Source of the DNA: Burkholderiaceae bacterium
Lineage (GTDB): Bacteria > Pseudomonadota > Gammaproteobacteria > Burkholderiales > Burkholderiaceae_F
NCBI GenBank assembly: GCA_019236735.1
Contig: JAFAIM010000044.1
Span: forward strand, 1-64,000
Reading direction: 5' to 3'
Length of the DNA stretch: 64,000 nt
Under the pieces are notes generated by a model. It searched no databases. It worked only from the letters and a program-made list of their open reading frames with translations, and had not been told where the DNA came from. The position numbers and the translations under genes were made by a program. Position 1 is the first letter of the stretch; each line of letters begins with the position of its first letter. Shown here one piece after another: positions 55,962 through 64,000 of this stretch.

Positions 55962-57350
55962 ATGCTGGAGCAATTGACCGAACGGCTGGCGCGCATCGCC
56001 AAGCAGATGCGCGGCCAGGCGCGCCTGACCGAATCGAACACGCAGGAAATGCTGCGCGAGATCCGGCTGGCGCTGTTGGAGGCCGATGTGGCGCTGCCGG
56101 TCGTGCGCGACTTCGTCGCGCGCGTCCAGTCGCAGGCGCTCGGACAGGACGTTGCCGCAAGCCTGACGCCGGGGCAGGCGCTGGTCGGGATCGTGCACCG
56201 CGAGTTGGCTCGCCTGATGGGAGCCGACCTGCCGGCCGGCGAGCGCGAACTGAGCCTGGCCGTGCAGCCGCCGGCGGTGGTACTGCTGGCCGGCCTGCAG
56301 GGGTCTGGCAAGACGACCACGTGCGGCAAACTGGCGCGGATGTTGATCGACGAGCGCCGCAAAAAGGTGCTCACCGTATCGACCGACGTGTACCGGCCGG
56401 CAGCGATCGAGCAGCTGCGAGCGGTCAGTGCCGCTGCCGGCGCCGAATTTTTCCCGACCGATCCGTCCCAGCCTCCGCTGCAGATCGCGCGCGATGCTTT
56501 GACCTTCGCGCGCCGGCACTTCGCGGACGTGCTGCTGGTCGACAGCGCTGGGCGAACCAGCGTCGACGAAGCGATGATGGAGGAGATCGCCCAGCTGCAC
56601 GCCGAACTCGCTCCCGTCGAAACCCTGTTCGTCGCCGACGCAATGCTCGGCCAGGACGCGGTCAACACCGCGCGAGCGTTTGCGCAGCGCTTACCGTTGA
56701 CCGGGATCGTGCTCACGAAACTCGACGGCGACGCCCGCGGCGGCGCGGCTCTGTCGGTCAGCCACGCCACCGGCAAGCCGATCAAGTTCGCCGGCGTAGG
56801 CGAGAAGCTTGCCGCGCTGGAGCGTTTCGACCCGGAGCGGATGGCCGGGCGCGTGCTCGGGATGGGCGACATCGTCGCGCTGGTCGAGGACGTCCAGAAG
56901 TCGATCGACACCGACGCGGCCGAGCGGCTGGCGCGCAGGATCCGCTCGGGCGCGCGCTTCGACCTGAACGATTTTCGCGAGCAGGTCGTGCAGATGCAGC
57001 GGATCGGCGGAATCGGCAATCTGCTCGACAAGCTGCCCGCACAGTTCGCGAAAGCGGCTGCCGGGGTCGACAACTCGCAGGCGGACCGCCAGGTGCGTCG
57101 CCTGGAGGGGATCATCAATTCGATGACGGCGAAAGAGCGCGCGCGCCCCGAACTGATCAAAGCCTCGCGCAAACGGCGCATCGCTGCGGGCTCCGGAGTG
57201 CCGGTGCAGGAAGTCAACCGCCTCCTGGCCCAGTTCGAGCAGATGCAGGCGATGATGAAACAGATGCAGAAGGGCGGCGTCGGCAAGATGATGCGCGCGC
57301 TGGGTGCGCTTACCGGCGGGCGCGGCGTCCCGGGAGGTCCGCGCAAGTAG
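55962..57350 (+). CDS. ffh: Signal recognition particle GTPase Ffh
   Basis: This 462-residue GTPase binds 4.5S RNA and signal sequences to deliver nascent membrane proteins to FtsY. The N domain (1-90) precedes the G domain with LAGLQGSGKTTTCGKLA (G1), DVYRPAAIEQL, DSAGRT and TKLDGDARGGAA. The M domain (about 300-430) includes the RNA-binding region GIINSMTAKERARP and a methionine-rich end, FEQMQAMMKQMQKGGVG. The ATG at 55962 matches family members. ffs, the RNA partner, is not seen here. Confidence 0.97.
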   Translation: MLEQLTERLARIAKQMRGQARLTESNTQEMLREIRLALLEADVALPVVRDFVARVQSQALGQDVAASLTPGQALVGIVHRELARLMGADLPAGERELSLAVQPPAVVLLAGLQGSGKTTTCGKLARMLIDERRKKVLTVSTDVYRPAAIEQLRAVSAAAGAEFFPTDPSQPPLQIARDALTFARRHFADVLLVDSAGRTSVDEAMMEEIAQLHAELAPVETLFVADAMLGQDAVNTARAFAQRLPLTGIVLTKLDGDARGGAALSVSHATGKPIKFAGVGEKLAALERFDPERMAGRVLGMGDIVALVEDVQKSIDTDAAERLARRIRSGARFDLNDFREQVVQMQRIGGIGNLLDKLPAQFAKAAAGVDNSQADRQVRRLEGIINSMTAKERARPELIKASRKRRIAAGSGVPVQEVNRLLAQFEQMQAMMKQMQKGGVGKMMRALGALTGGRGVPGGPRK

Positions 57351-57411
57351 GACTTTGCTCATCATTGGGAGAATCGAAGCAGCGCTCGCTGCTCAGCGGC
57401 GCTGCTGCGAG

Positions 57412-58092
57412 TCAATCGTCGAGCTTGGGGCGAGGGACGTAGTTCCAGTTGTGGCGCCACGCCGACAGCACCGCCTGCGGGTACTCGGGGCGGCCGACGC
57501 TGCCGTTGTAGCGGCCAAGAGCGCGATACAGATCGCCATTTTCCGCATCCAGGTAGTAGCGCAGGATCACGCAGCCATAGCGCAGGTTCGTTCGCATGTC
57601 GAACAGGCGCCGTTCATCGTGGTCGCCGATCAGCCCGGCCCAGAACGGCATCACTTGCATGTAGCCTCGCGCCCCGGCAGCCGAGACCGCGTAGCGGCGA
57701 AACGCGCTCTCGACCTGGATCAACCCCAGCACCATCTGGCGGTCCAGCCCGGCACGGATGCACTCGTAGTCCAAGGTCCGTAGCAGGTCCACGCGAGTGC
57801 GGTAGTCCGGTACGCGAGGTTCCAATCGCGTCGACATCTCGGCCATCCAGTCGACGAAAGCGATCCGATCCTCGACATGGTCGAAGATGCGCTGCGGCGG
57901 GGCGGTGTCTGCAATGCGGGCGGCGAGCGCGCTGCGGATCGAGTCGGCAAGCGCTTCGTACTGCTGGGCGCCCGCGCGCGCCGCTCGCCCTGCCAGAGCC
58001 CACGGCAGCACGAGAACGGCGCCCAGTAACGCACGCCGCCGATTGCGCCTCGATTTACCGGGAAATGCGCTCGCGCAGGAACGACAGGACAT
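57412..58092 (-). CDS. Lytic transglycosylase, SLT domain (exported)
   Basis: This 226-residue protein has a basic N-terminus and hydrophobic stretch (about 19-40) that should direct export, possibly by the Tat path given the RRNRRR run, although no clear twin-arginine motif is visible. The SLT domain follows with the catalytic glutamate in [27 protein letters not shown] and RYNGSVG. It cleaves peptidoglycan glycan strands. The ATG at 58092 overlaps the end of proS by 38 bases; the next in-frame starts would remove the signal region. It converges with ffh. Confidence 0.87.
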   Translation of the reverse strand: MSCRSCASAFPGKSRRNRRRALLGAVLVLPWALAGRAARAGAQQYEALADSIRSALAARIADTAPPQRIFDHVEDRIAFVDWMAEMSTRLEPRVPDYRTRVDLLRTLDYECIRAGLDRQMVLGLIQVESAFRRYAVSAAGARGYMQVMPFWAGLIGDHDERRLFDMRTNLRYGCVILRYYLDAENGDLYRALGRYNGSVGRPEYPQAVLSAWRHNWNYVPRPKLDD

Positions 58093-59809
58093 CTGCCACC
58101 GGGATCGCACTTGCAGCCAGGTCGCGCCGCGCTGCGTATTCGATGGAGCCGGACTTCAAACCGCGCTCGCCGACGGTAATCCGGTGCGGAATTCCGATCA
58201 GCTCCGCGTCGGCAAACATCGCACCAGGGCGCTCGCCACGGTCGTCCAGCAACGCCTCGATCCCAGCCTCCGTCAACCGCTCGAGCAGTCGGTCGGCGTG
58301 CTCGCGCACGGGTTCGGACTGGCGATAGTTGACCGGGCAGATCACGACCTCGAACGGCGCGATCGGGTCGGGCCAGATGATGCCGCGCTCGTCGTGGTTC
58401 TGTTCGATTGCCGCGCCCAACAGGCGCGTGACACCGATGCCGTAGCAACCCATCTCGATCGGGCGCGACTGACCGAGCTCGTCCAGATAGTTCGCACCCA
58501 GCTTCTCAGAATACAGCGTACCCAGATAAAACACGTGCCCGACCTCGATCCCTCTTTGGATCTGCAGCCGACCCTTGCCGTCGGGGGACGGGTCGCCCTC
58601 CACCACGTTGCGGATGTCGGCAACCAACTCCGGCTCGGGCAGATCGCGTCCCCAGTTCACGCCGGCAAGGTGGCTGTCGGCCTCATTAGCGCCGCAGATG
58701 AAATCGCTCATCAAGGCGACGGTGCGGTCAGCGATCACGCGGATGGGCCGGAGTGGCGCAACAGGCCCCAGATAGCCGGGAGGGCATCCGAAGTGCGAAA
58801 CGATCTCGGCTTCGCTCGCCAGGCGCCAGCCGCCAGCAAGCCCCGGCAGCTTGCCAGCTTTGATTTCGTTCAATTCGTGGTCGCCCCGCACCAGCAGCAT
58901 CCAGATTTGCGGCTGCGACGTCGAACCCTGCGCGCCGCCGCCCTGCGGGTCCCCCGCGACCAGCACGACCGCCTTGACCGTTCGCTCCAGCGCAACAGCC
59001 AGATGCTGAGCGACTTCGGGACAGCGCGCCATTCCCGGCGTCGCGACCTGGCGCAGCGGCTCGGCCGGCGCGGCGCGCGAGGCCAGCAGCGGCAACGCCT
59101 CCGCCAGCTCGATGTTGGCGGCGTAGTCGCTGCCGGGACACCAGGCGATCTGGTCCTCGCCGGTTTCAGCGATCACCTGGAATTCGTGCGAGCGCGTCCC
59201 GCCGATGGCGCCGGTGTCGGCGGCGACTGCGCGAAACCGCAGTCCCATCCGAGAGAAGATGCGCCGATAGGCTTCGTACATAGCCTCGTAGCTGCGACCG
59301 GCGCCTTCGAGGTCGCGGTCGAAGGAATATGCGTCCTTCATTGTGAATTCGCGGCCGCGCATCAGGCCGAAGCGCGGGCGGCGCTCGTCCCGGAACTTGG
59401 TCTGGATGTGATAAAAATTGAGCGGCAGCTGGCGGTAGCTGCGCACCTCCTGACGCACGATATCGGTCACCACCTCCTCGGAGGTCGGTTGCAGCACGAA
59501 ATCGCGATCGTGGCGGTCCTTCAGCCGCAACAGCTCCGGCCCGTACTTGTACCACCGCCCCGACTGCATCCACAGCTCGGCGGGCTGCACCACCGGCATC
59601 AGCAGCTCGATCGCGCCAGCGCGGTTCATCTCCTCGCGGATGATGGCCTCGATCTTGCGTATCGAGCGCAGGCCCATCGGCATATACGTGTAGATGCCGG
59701 CCGCGAGCTTCTTGATCATTCCCGTGCGCAGCATCAGCTGTTGGCTGATGACGTCGGCGTCGGCAGGCGCCTCTTTCAGGGTCGAAACGAAGAAGCGCGT
59801 GGCTCTCAT
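58055..59809 (-). CDS. proS: Prolyl-tRNA synthetase
   Basis: This 584-residue class II synthetase charges tRNA-Pro. Motifs 1 and 2 are in the first 160 residues ([43 protein letters not shown]). An inserted editing domain (about 225-400, with [12 protein letters not shown]) that removes misacylated alanine is present, as in the bacterial type. Motif 3 and the anticodon domain follow ([14 protein letters not shown]). The ATG at 59809 is standard. It is divergent from rppH. Confidence 0.96.
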   Translation of the reverse strand: MRATRFFVSTLKEAPADADVISQQLMLRTGMIKKLAAGIYTYMPMGLRSIRKIEAIIREEMNRAGAIELLMPVVQPAELWMQSGRWYKYGPELLRLKDRHDRDFVLQPTSEEVVTDIVRQEVRSYRQLPLNFYHIQTKFRDERRPRFGLMRGREFTMKDAYSFDRDLEGAGRSYEAMYEAYRRIFSRMGLRFRAVAADTGAIGGTRSHEFQVIAETGEDQIAWCPGSDYAANIELAEALPLLASRAAPAEPLRQVATPGMARCPEVAQHLAVALERTVKAVVLVAGDPQGGGAQGSTSQPQIWMLLVRGDHELNEIKAGKLPGLAGGWRLASEAEIVSHFGCPPGYLGPVAPLRPIRVIADRTVALMSDFICGANEADSHLAGVNWGRDLPEPELVADIRNVVEGDPSPDGKGRLQIQRGIEVGHVFYLGTLYSEKLGANYLDELGQSRPIEMGCYGIGVTRLLGAAIEQNHDERGIIWPDPIAPFEVVICPVNYRQSEPVREHADRLLERLTEAGIEALLDDRGERPGAMFADAELIGIPHRITVGERGLKSGSIEYAARRDLAASAIPVADVLSFLRERISR

Positions 59810-59872
59810 TCGGTGTTTCCGGTCTAAAGGGATTCGCCGATAAGTCGGCCGATCGGACCCTACCGCCCCTTT

Positions 59873-59900
59873 TTGAGCCGCGCCGCGCGGCTCATATAAT
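59873..59900 (+). promoter_or_regulatory. Promoter of rppH with a dyad in its spacer
   Basis: TTGAGC (59873-59878) and a consensus TATAAT (59895-59900) are 16 bases apart, ending 32 bases before the rppH ATG. The spacer carries a perfect dyad, TGAGCCGC (59874-59881) and GCGGCTCA (59887-59894), that also covers most of the -35 element, so a protein bound there would block this promoter. Confidence 0.72.
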
Positions 59901-59932
59901 CGGCGGCAGATGATATAGCTTCAGGTGATGGC

Positions 59933-60424
59933 ATGCTGGACAAGGACGGTTACCGCCCGAATGTCGGCATCATCCTGCTCAACGACCACAACAAGGTATT
60001 CTGGGGCAAACGCACGAAGCAGCACTCCTGGCAGTTCCCGCAAGGGGGGATCAAGCATGGCGAGACCCCCGAGCAGGCGATGTACCGCGAGCTGTACGAA
60101 GAGATCGGACTAGCTCCGGAACAAGTGCGGATCGTGGCGCGCACGCGGGAGTGGATGCGCTACGAAGTGCCCGAGCAGTGGATCCGGCGCGATCTGCGCG
60201 GCAATTACCGCGGACAGAAGCAGATCTGGTTTTTGCTGCGGCTGGTCGGGCGCGAGTGCGACGTGTGTCTGCGCCGAAGCGACAAGCCCGAGTTCGATGC
60301 CTGGCGCTGGCACGACTACTGGATCCCGCAGGACGCGGTGATCGAGTTCAAACGCGGCGTCTACCAACAGGCGCTGAACGAACTGGCGCACTACGTGTTC
60401 CGGGTTGAGGCGCGCAAGGCCTGA
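59933..60424 (+). CDS. rppH: RNA pyrophosphohydrolase RppH
   Basis: This 163-residue Nudix enzyme removes pyrophosphate from the 5' end of triphosphorylated RNA and so starts mRNA decay. The Nudix box [20 protein letters not shown] begins near residue 38, preceded by SWQFPQ. The start [17 protein letters not shown] is a strong RppH signature. A consensus -10 lies upstream. The product would act before exonucleases such as the RNB enzyme encoded at 33-35 kb. Confidence 0.95.
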   Translation: MLDKDGYRPNVGIILLNDHNKVFWGKRTKQHSWQFPQGGIKHGETPEQAMYRELYEEIGLAPEQVRIVARTREWMRYEVPEQWIRRDLRGNYRGQKQIWFLLRLVGRECDVCLRRSDKPEFDAWRWHDYWIPQDAVIEFKRGVYQQALNELAHYVFRVEARKA

Positions 60425-60536
60425 AGCGCGGACGCAGCAGCTGCCCGTCCCGCACGGGCCGCGCCGCTACAAAGCGGGCGCCCGAAAAGCCGTGCATTCC
60501 AACAGCCAGTGGCGATCCTGTCGAGGCCTGGACAGG

Positions 60537-60839
60537 CTAGTGCACTAACAGCTTGGTGATGGCGGCAAACATTCCCACGGACGCGAAGATCGATCCGACG
60601 CACCAGCGAACCACATCGGTCTTGCTCTCGGCGATCCGCGTCAGGACCTCCCCTCGCGTGCGCTCCAGATCCGCCCGCAGGTCTCCCCGCAGGGCAGCGA
60701 GGTCTCCGCGTGTAGCCAGTTGCTCGGCATGCAAGCTGTATCGGGAGTCGATCTGGCGATTGATCGACTCGACAACCGCGCGAGCCTTGTCGTCCGGAAC
60801 ACCGGCCGAGCGGAAGGCTTCGAATACTTCAAGTTCCAT
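60537..60839 (-). CDS. Small coiled-coil protein with C-terminal membrane anchor (DUF1640-like)
   Basis: This 100-residue protein begins with a helical region around residues 1-40 (MELEVFEAFRSAGVPDDKA), continues as a charged coiled coil with TRGDLAALRGDLRADLERT, and ends in a transmembrane helix (about 80-97). It fits the DUF1640/CCDC90-like family of membrane-anchored coiled-coil proteins, whose bacterial function is unknown. It stands alone between rppH and the molbindin gene. Confidence 0.75.
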   Translation of the reverse strand: MELEVFEAFRSAGVPDDKARAVVESINRQIDSRYSLHAEQLATRGDLAALRGDLRADLERTRGEVLTRIAESKTDVVRWCVGSIFASVGMFAAITKLLVH

Positions 60840-61216
60840 TGTGCCGTCGAGTCTAACTGACTACGACCTCTCTTATAAACACCTTCGGCAGTAGCACCGC
60901 ACTCCGCTCGTCATAGGCTGCAATCCGGCGAGGCGCGAACCTCCGGCGAAGGTTCCGCAGAGCAGGCACATCCCGGCGCACACGACCCCTTCCGGAAGTC
61001 GGGGATCGCAATCTCGCCGCCGAAGAACCGACATTGGAAATGAAACTTGAAATTCCGTCGCCGTGTGCATAGATGCCTTGAATTAGCGGTCTCATCAAAC
61101 ACTCCGTGGGGATGGCCGCTGGTCCCCCGTGGCAATCAAGGATCCCGCCGTTCCCATCGATCGCAACGCGGGCCCGAGCCGCAGTCGTCTTCGGCAAATG
61201 TCTCGAGGTAGCCGGC
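60840..61216. other. Intergenic region without a supported gene
   Basis: A minus-strand frame of 114 codons crosses these 377 bases, but it lacks a ribosome site and family motifs, so I do not call it. GAACCT (60937-60942) and AGGTTC (60950-60955) form a short hairpin. Decayed coding sequence is possible. Confidence 0.5.
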
Positions 61217-61429
61217 TCACTTGCCGACCATCACGTCCGACGCCTTGATTACCGCCCAGGCCTCGTCGCCCACCTTCAGACCGAGATCGTCGACCGCCTC
61301 GTTGGTGATCGAGGACGTGATCACGACACCAGCACCGATCTCGATGCGGACATGCGCTGTCGTCTGGCCTTTGTGCACTTCGACGATCTTGCCTTTGATC
61401 TGGTTGCGGGCGCTGAGCTTCTTCAACAT
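61217..61429 (-). CDS. Molbindin (TOBE/Mop domain molybdate-binding protein)
   Basis: This 70-residue protein is a single Mop/TOBE domain: it starts with KLSARNQIKGKIVEVHKGQ and contains AHVRIEIGAGVVITSSIT and VGDEAWAVIKASDVMVGK. Such molbindins oligomerise and bind molybdate or tungstate, storing or buffering it in the cytosol. The ATG has GAGGAAA upstream. It follows an exported protein gene and is near a remnant that resembles the molybdate regulator ModE, so this was probably part of a molybdenum locus. Confidence 0.92.
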   Translation of the reverse strand: MLKKLSARNQIKGKIVEVHKGQTTAHVRIEIGAGVVITSSITNEAVDDLGLKVGDEAWAVIKASDVMVGK

Positions 61430-61464
61430 GGCGTTTCCTCTGCGGTGGAATGACTGGAGGTGAT

Positions 61465-62004
61465 TTACCGGGACAGGGCAGCTGGCATCGGGACGATCGT
61501 GAGTCGCACGTGAGGCGCGACCGCTCCGCTAAGCTGCAAAATCAGGTCCTCGCCGCTGGGTAACCAGTAGAGCACGATCTTGTGCGGAGTGTGGCAGCCC
61601 CGCCGACCTTGAAAATCTTCAGCAGCGACAAGGTGATTGTCCGCGACCACGTCGATCCAAGAGGACTGATCGAGCGAGATGCGGTATTCACCCGTCGTTG
61701 AAAGGCGCAGGCGCGCAAGGCCGGCGGATGCACCCTCGATGGGCGTCGTCTTGCCGGGCGCCACTTGGAACTTCACTTCTTGCTGGGGCGGGGTTGCCAA
61801 CTCGTAGAGCCGGTCCGGAATCAGCAAAGGAGCGGACGCCACATCTGTGCCAGCCGTCACTGCCTCGGCCGCCGTGGCGAAGAGCACCCGCTCGCGAGTG
61901 ACGTCCCATTTGAATCCGGCACAAGCGTCATCGGCCGCCAGCGCCGCGCGCGCACCCGCGAAGAGGGTCAGGAAAATCAAGCCCCGCGAAGATCTGTTGG
62001 ACAT
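61465..62004 (-). CDS. Exported protein of unknown function near the molbindin gene
   Basis: This 179-residue protein has an N-terminal signal peptide ending near AALAADD (about residue 25), so the mature part should be periplasmic. Two cysteines, in DACAGFKWDV and RRGCHTPHKI, could form a disulfide. The rest is predicted beta-rich, with LRLSTTGEYRISLDQSSWID, and I recognise no family. Orientation and spacing (35 bases) suggest cotranscription with the molbindin gene. The ATG at 62004 follows an arginine-rich frame that I exclude. Confidence 0.7.
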   Translation of the reverse strand: MSNRSSRGLIFLTLFAGARAALAADDACAGFKWDVTRERVLFATAAEAVTAGTDVASAPLLIPDRLYELATPPQQEVKFQVAPGKTTPIEGASAGLARLRLSTTGEYRISLDQSSWIDVVADNHLVAAEDFQGRRGCHTPHKIVLYWLPSGEDLILQLSGAVAPHVRLTIVPMPAALSR

Positions 62005-62119
62005 GACTGCATCCGCACTCGGCCGGGTGCTTCGTCTGACGCGCGATCGCGGCGGCAGAATGTTCACCAGCGCACCTGTGTAGACTCGGAAGCGACGCAC
62101 AACGCTGAAAAGAGAAACC

Positions 62120-62278
62120 ATGGCTGGATCTCAGCGTCGTCGATCGAAGGTCGTTGCCCCGAAGGCGCGCAGATCGGGTACGGCAGCGCCGATCGTACGA
62201 TTCCGGATGCGGATCATGACCGGCGACGTCATCGCGGCAGCAACGTACTCTACTGCTGACTTTCCCTCGCTGCGCTAA
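62120..62278 (+). pseudogene. Truncated ModE-like regulator remnant
   Basis: A short frame of 52 codons begins with a basic leader, MAGSQRRRSKVVAPKARRSG, then reads IVRFRMRIMTGDVIA. This resembles the start of ModE-type winged-helix molybdate regulators, where the same block is followed by IGPGKxxLLEAI and the HTH. Here it instead continues into unrelated residues and stops, so the DNA-binding and molybdate domains are missing. It is divergent from the exported-protein and molbindin genes, where a modE gene would make sense. The identification rests on about 15 residues plus context. Its end overlaps the VOC gene stop. Confidence 0.5.
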
Positions 62279-62658
62279 GAACCGGAGCCGTACGGCCGGG
62301 TGATGATCTCGAGGAGGTTCCCCGCGGGGTCCTCGAAGTAGGCGCCGCGGCCTCCGTCGTGGCGGTTGATCTCGCCTTTCTGCCGCCGCGCGGGGTCGGC
62401 CCAGTAGTTGAGACGGCGGCTGCGCACGCGGCCGAAGATCTCGTCGAACTCGCGCTCGCTCACGAGGAACGCGTAGTGCTGCACCTGGATCTCCCCGTCG
62501 GTCTGGAGGAAGGCAAGCGTCACCTCGTTCGCCGTCTCGACGTCTAGGAACGGGCCGAACGGCACGGGCGCGGCAAGGCCGAAGATCTCCGAGTAAAACG
62601 CGGCCGACGCGCGCTTGTCCTTCGCGTGGACGATGGTGTGGTTGAGCTTGACGGTCAT
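62275..62658 (-). CDS. VOC (glyoxalase/bleomycin-resistance) family protein
   Basis: This 127-residue protein has the paired beta-alpha-beta-beta-beta modules of the VOC superfamily. Candidate metal ligands are the histidine in LNHTIVHAKD, the histidine in QVQHYAFLV and the glutamate in GNLLEIITRP. Members include glyoxalases, dioxygenases and resistance proteins; the reaction cannot be told. It lies ten bases downstream of the aldo/keto reductase and likely shares its SoxR-type promoter, suggesting a role in detoxifying redox-active compounds or their aldehyde products. Confidence 0.85.
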   Translation of the reverse strand: MTVKLNHTIVHAKDKRASAAFYSEIFGLAAPVPFGPFLDVETANEVTLAFLQTDGEIQVQHYAFLVSEREFDEIFGRVRSRRLNYWADPARRQKGEINRHDGGRGAYFEDPAGNLLEIITRPYGSGS

Positions 62659-62668
62659 GGCGGTGAGC

Positions 62669-63703
62669 TCACGCGCGGCGACGGATGGCCTTTTGCATCG
62701 GCTCGTCGACCAGCCGCTCGATGAACCAGTTGGGATAGACGGGCGGCAGGGTCGTCGCCTGGTCGAGGGCGCCGAGGTCGTCGGGCGACAGCTCGAGCTT
62801 CAGCGCACCGAGGTTGTCGTCGAGCTGCGCGGCTTTGGTGGCACCGAGCAGGATACTGCTGACCACCGGGCGCGAAAGGAGCCAGGCAAGGGCAACCTGC
62901 GCGACGCTGCCGCCGGCACGCTTCGCGATGCCACGCATCTGCTCGACCAGTCGGAAGCCGTGTTCCTTGTCGAAGGGCAGGAGGTCGAACCCGGAGTAGC
63001 GGTTGTCGGGATCGCTCAGGCTCGCGCGCGTGTACTTGCCGCTGAGGAATCCCGAGTGCAAAGGGCTCCACACCGTGAGGCCGAGCTCGTACCGGTTCAT
63101 CATCGGAACAATGTCGCGCTCGACGTCGCGGGCGAGGAGCGAGTAGTTCATCTGTCCGTGCGTGAACGGCGCCCACCCGTTCGCTCTCTGCAGCTCTAGG
63201 GCGGCGGCGGCCTTCCAGGCGGACCAATTCGAGAAGCCGAGATAGCGGACCTTGCCCGCGCGCACGACGAGGTCGAGCGCCTGCAGCGTCTCCTCGAGCG
63301 GGGTATACGGGTCTTCCTTGTGCACGATGTAGACGTCGATCCAGTCGGTTCCGAGCCGCCGCAGGCTCTGATCGACCGACCACAGAATGTGGCGGCGCGA
63401 CAGGCCGGCCTGCGTCAGGGCCGGACCGGTGCGAAAACCGACCTTGGTGGCGAGGACGACGTCGTTGCGCCGGCTCTTCAGCGCGCGGCCGAGCAGGGTC
63501 TCCGACTCGCCGCCCGCGTAGGCGTCGGAGGTGTCGTAGAAGTTGATCCCGGCGTCGAGGCATTTGCCGACGAGCTCGTCGGCGAGCTGCGCGCCAACCT
63601 TGTAAACCGCGCCGATGTCCTTGTTGCCCTCCGTGAACGTCATGGCGCCGAAGGCCATGCGCGAGACGGCGAGGCCAGTGCTGCCGAGCGTGGCGTACTG
63701 CAT
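62669..63703 (-). CDS. Aldo/keto reductase
   Basis: This 344-residue (alpha/beta)8-barrel NADPH-dependent reductase has the catalytic tetrad: aspartate and tyrosine in FYDTSDAYAGGESE, lysine in LATKVGF and histidine in YIVHKEDPY. The C-terminal cofactor region SSILLGATKAAQLDDNL is normal for the YajO/Tas-type group. The ATG at 63703 has AGGAG upstream. A promoter with a 19-base spacer and a SoxR-like dyad lies directly upstream, and a SoxR-type regulator is divergent, so redox-cycling agents probably induce it. Confidence 0.9.
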   Translation of the reverse strand: MQYATLGSTGLAVSRMAFGAMTFTEGNKDIGAVYKVGAQLADELVGKCLDAGINFYDTSDAYAGGESETLLGRALKSRRNDVVLATKVGFRTGPALTQAGLSRRHILWSVDQSLRRLGTDWIDVYIVHKEDPYTPLEETLQALDLVVRAGKVRYLGFSNWSAWKAAAALELQRANGWAPFTHGQMNYSLLARDVERDIVPMMNRYELGLTVWSPLHSGFLSGKYTRASLSDPDNRYSGFDLLPFDKEHGFRLVEQMRGIAKRAGGSVAQVALAWLLSRPVVSSILLGATKAAQLDDNLGALKLELSPDDLGALDQATTLPPVYPNWFIERLVDEPMQKAIRRRA

Positions 63704-63730
63704 CGGGGACTCCTGCAGTGGACTGCCCCT

Positions 63731-63761
63731 ACTATAAGACCTCAACTTGGCTTGAGGTCAA
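63731..63761 (-). promoter_or_regulatory. SoxR-type operator and 19-bp-spacer promoter of the AKR gene
   Basis: On the minus strand, TTGACC (63761-63756) and TATAGT (63736-63731) are separated by 19 bases, the overlong spacer typical of MerR-family activated promoters. Between them lies the dyad CCTCAACTTGGCTTGAGG (63740-63757), which differs from the E. coli SoxR box CCTCAAGTTAACTTGAGG at three central positions. The divergent regulator gene starts seven bases beyond. Confidence 0.85.
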
Positions 63762-63763
63762 GC

Positions 63764-63901
63764 ATGGACGTCGACGGGCTCCTAACGGTGGGCGAGCTGA
63801 CAAGGCGCAGCGGGCTGCCGGTGGCGGCGCTGCATTTCTACGAGGCGAAAGGCCTGATCCGCAACTCGCGCACGGCGGGAAACAAGCGCCGCTACCAGTC
63901 A
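63764..63901 (+). pseudogene. SoxR-like MerR-family regulator, truncated after the DNA-binding domain
   Basis: The frame opens with LTVGELTRRSGLPVAALHFY and continues EAKGLIRNSRTAGNKRRY, the complete winged-helix DNA-binding start of SoxR proteins. After about residue 46 (near position 63901) similarity stops: the expected dimerisation helix and four-cysteine iron-sulfur cluster region are replaced by unrelated residues, although the frame stays open to the window edge. The gene is therefore probably inactive as a redox sensor. It is divergent from the aldo/keto reductase and shares the operator region. An assembly join cannot be excluded. Confidence 0.75.
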
Positions 63902-63976
63902 CTGAGCCCCTCTGGAAGTGCTTGCCGCTCTGGGTCGTACCTTTGTCGGAAGATGGCACAGATCGGAGGGTTCATC

Positions 63977-64000
63977 ATGGCCCCCAACTCGCGCGAAATT
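63977..64000 (+). CDS. Possible gene start at the right edge (partial)
   Basis: An ATG at 63977 is preceded by GGAGGG with six bases of spacing, a very good ribosome site, and opens the residues MAPNSREI up to the window end. It lies in the foreign-looking sequence that interrupts the soxR-like gene, so it may be the first gene of an inserted element, such as a transposase. Only eight codons are visible, so no family can be named. Confidence 0.4.

Noticed and set aside
60853-61197. 114-codon minus-strand frame, and overlapping cysteine-containing frames
   Set aside because: No start signal or recognisable family; possibly decayed sequence but not supportable as a gene.
1-64000. tRNA, rRNA and CRISPR signals
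   Set aside because: I looked for T-loop patterns such as GGTTCGAATCC on both strands and for regularly spaced repeats and found none that fold or repeat properly.

Overview
This 64 kb window is a high-GC chromosomal segment from a betaproteobacterium, most likely of the Burkholderiales. That placement is inferred from gene content and order, not from a marker search. The supporting blocks are tkt-gap-pgk-fba-purC-purE-purK-sua5, aroQ-accB-accC-prmA, rnb-tonB-aroE-mtgA, and nrdB-nrdA-ampD-pilR-pilS next to ffh, proS and rppH. Coding density is high and many neighbours overlap by ATGA or GTGA. I see no rRNA, tRNA or CRISPR array.

Layout. 0-4.4 kb: msrA, a lemA-TPM-TPM cell-envelope operon, a hot-dog thioesterase and an FHA protein resembling type VI secretion TagH, with no other secretion genes. 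4.6-14.2 kb (minus strand): transketolase, lower glycolysis, de novo purine synthesis and the tRNA threonylcarbamoyl-AMP synthase; pyruvate kinase, often found in this cluster, is absent. 14.5-16.7 kb: a fused SpeD-SpeE polyamine enzyme and rsmE. 16.7-20.1 kb: an accessory stretch with a divergent TetR/membrane-protein pair, a TacA-TacT type toxin-antitoxin pair with a visible promoter and operator, and a possible nucleotide-modification-associated protein. 20.2-30.5 kb: an Ldh-type dehydrogenase, a patatin phospholipase, malic enzyme, a probable small RNA, an aminotransferase, a lytic transglycosylase, ubiD, a KTSC protein and cytochrome b561.

30.6-37.6 kb (minus strand): mpl, fabG-like, rnb, tonB, aroE, mtgA, with a 178-bp dyad element between fabG and rnb. 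37.8-44.6 kb (plus strand): a conserved unknown, tlpA-like, aroQ, accB, accC, prmA, a zinc-ribbon membrane protein and a PfkB kinase. 44.7-50.4 kb: yggT, an H1-like DNA-binding protein, and nrdB-nrdA with two upstream NrdR-type boxes. 50.8-60.4 kb: ampD, pilR, pilS, a PP0621-like protein, a CcsA-like protein, ffh, a second lytic transglycosylase, proS and rppH. 60.5-64 kb: small proteins, a molbindin, an apparent modE remnant, and a VOC-AKR pair controlled by a SoxR-type promoter whose regulator gene is broken near the right edge.

The least expected signals are the C/U-rich-loop RNA at 25.38-25.50 kb (promoter, long stem, terminator, and an apical loop complementary to Shine-Dalgarno sequences), the 25-of-26-bp inverted repeat just upstream of rnb, and the soxR/modE remnants bracketing the VOC-AKR segment. 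All functional calls come from reading motifs; no database or folding program was run.
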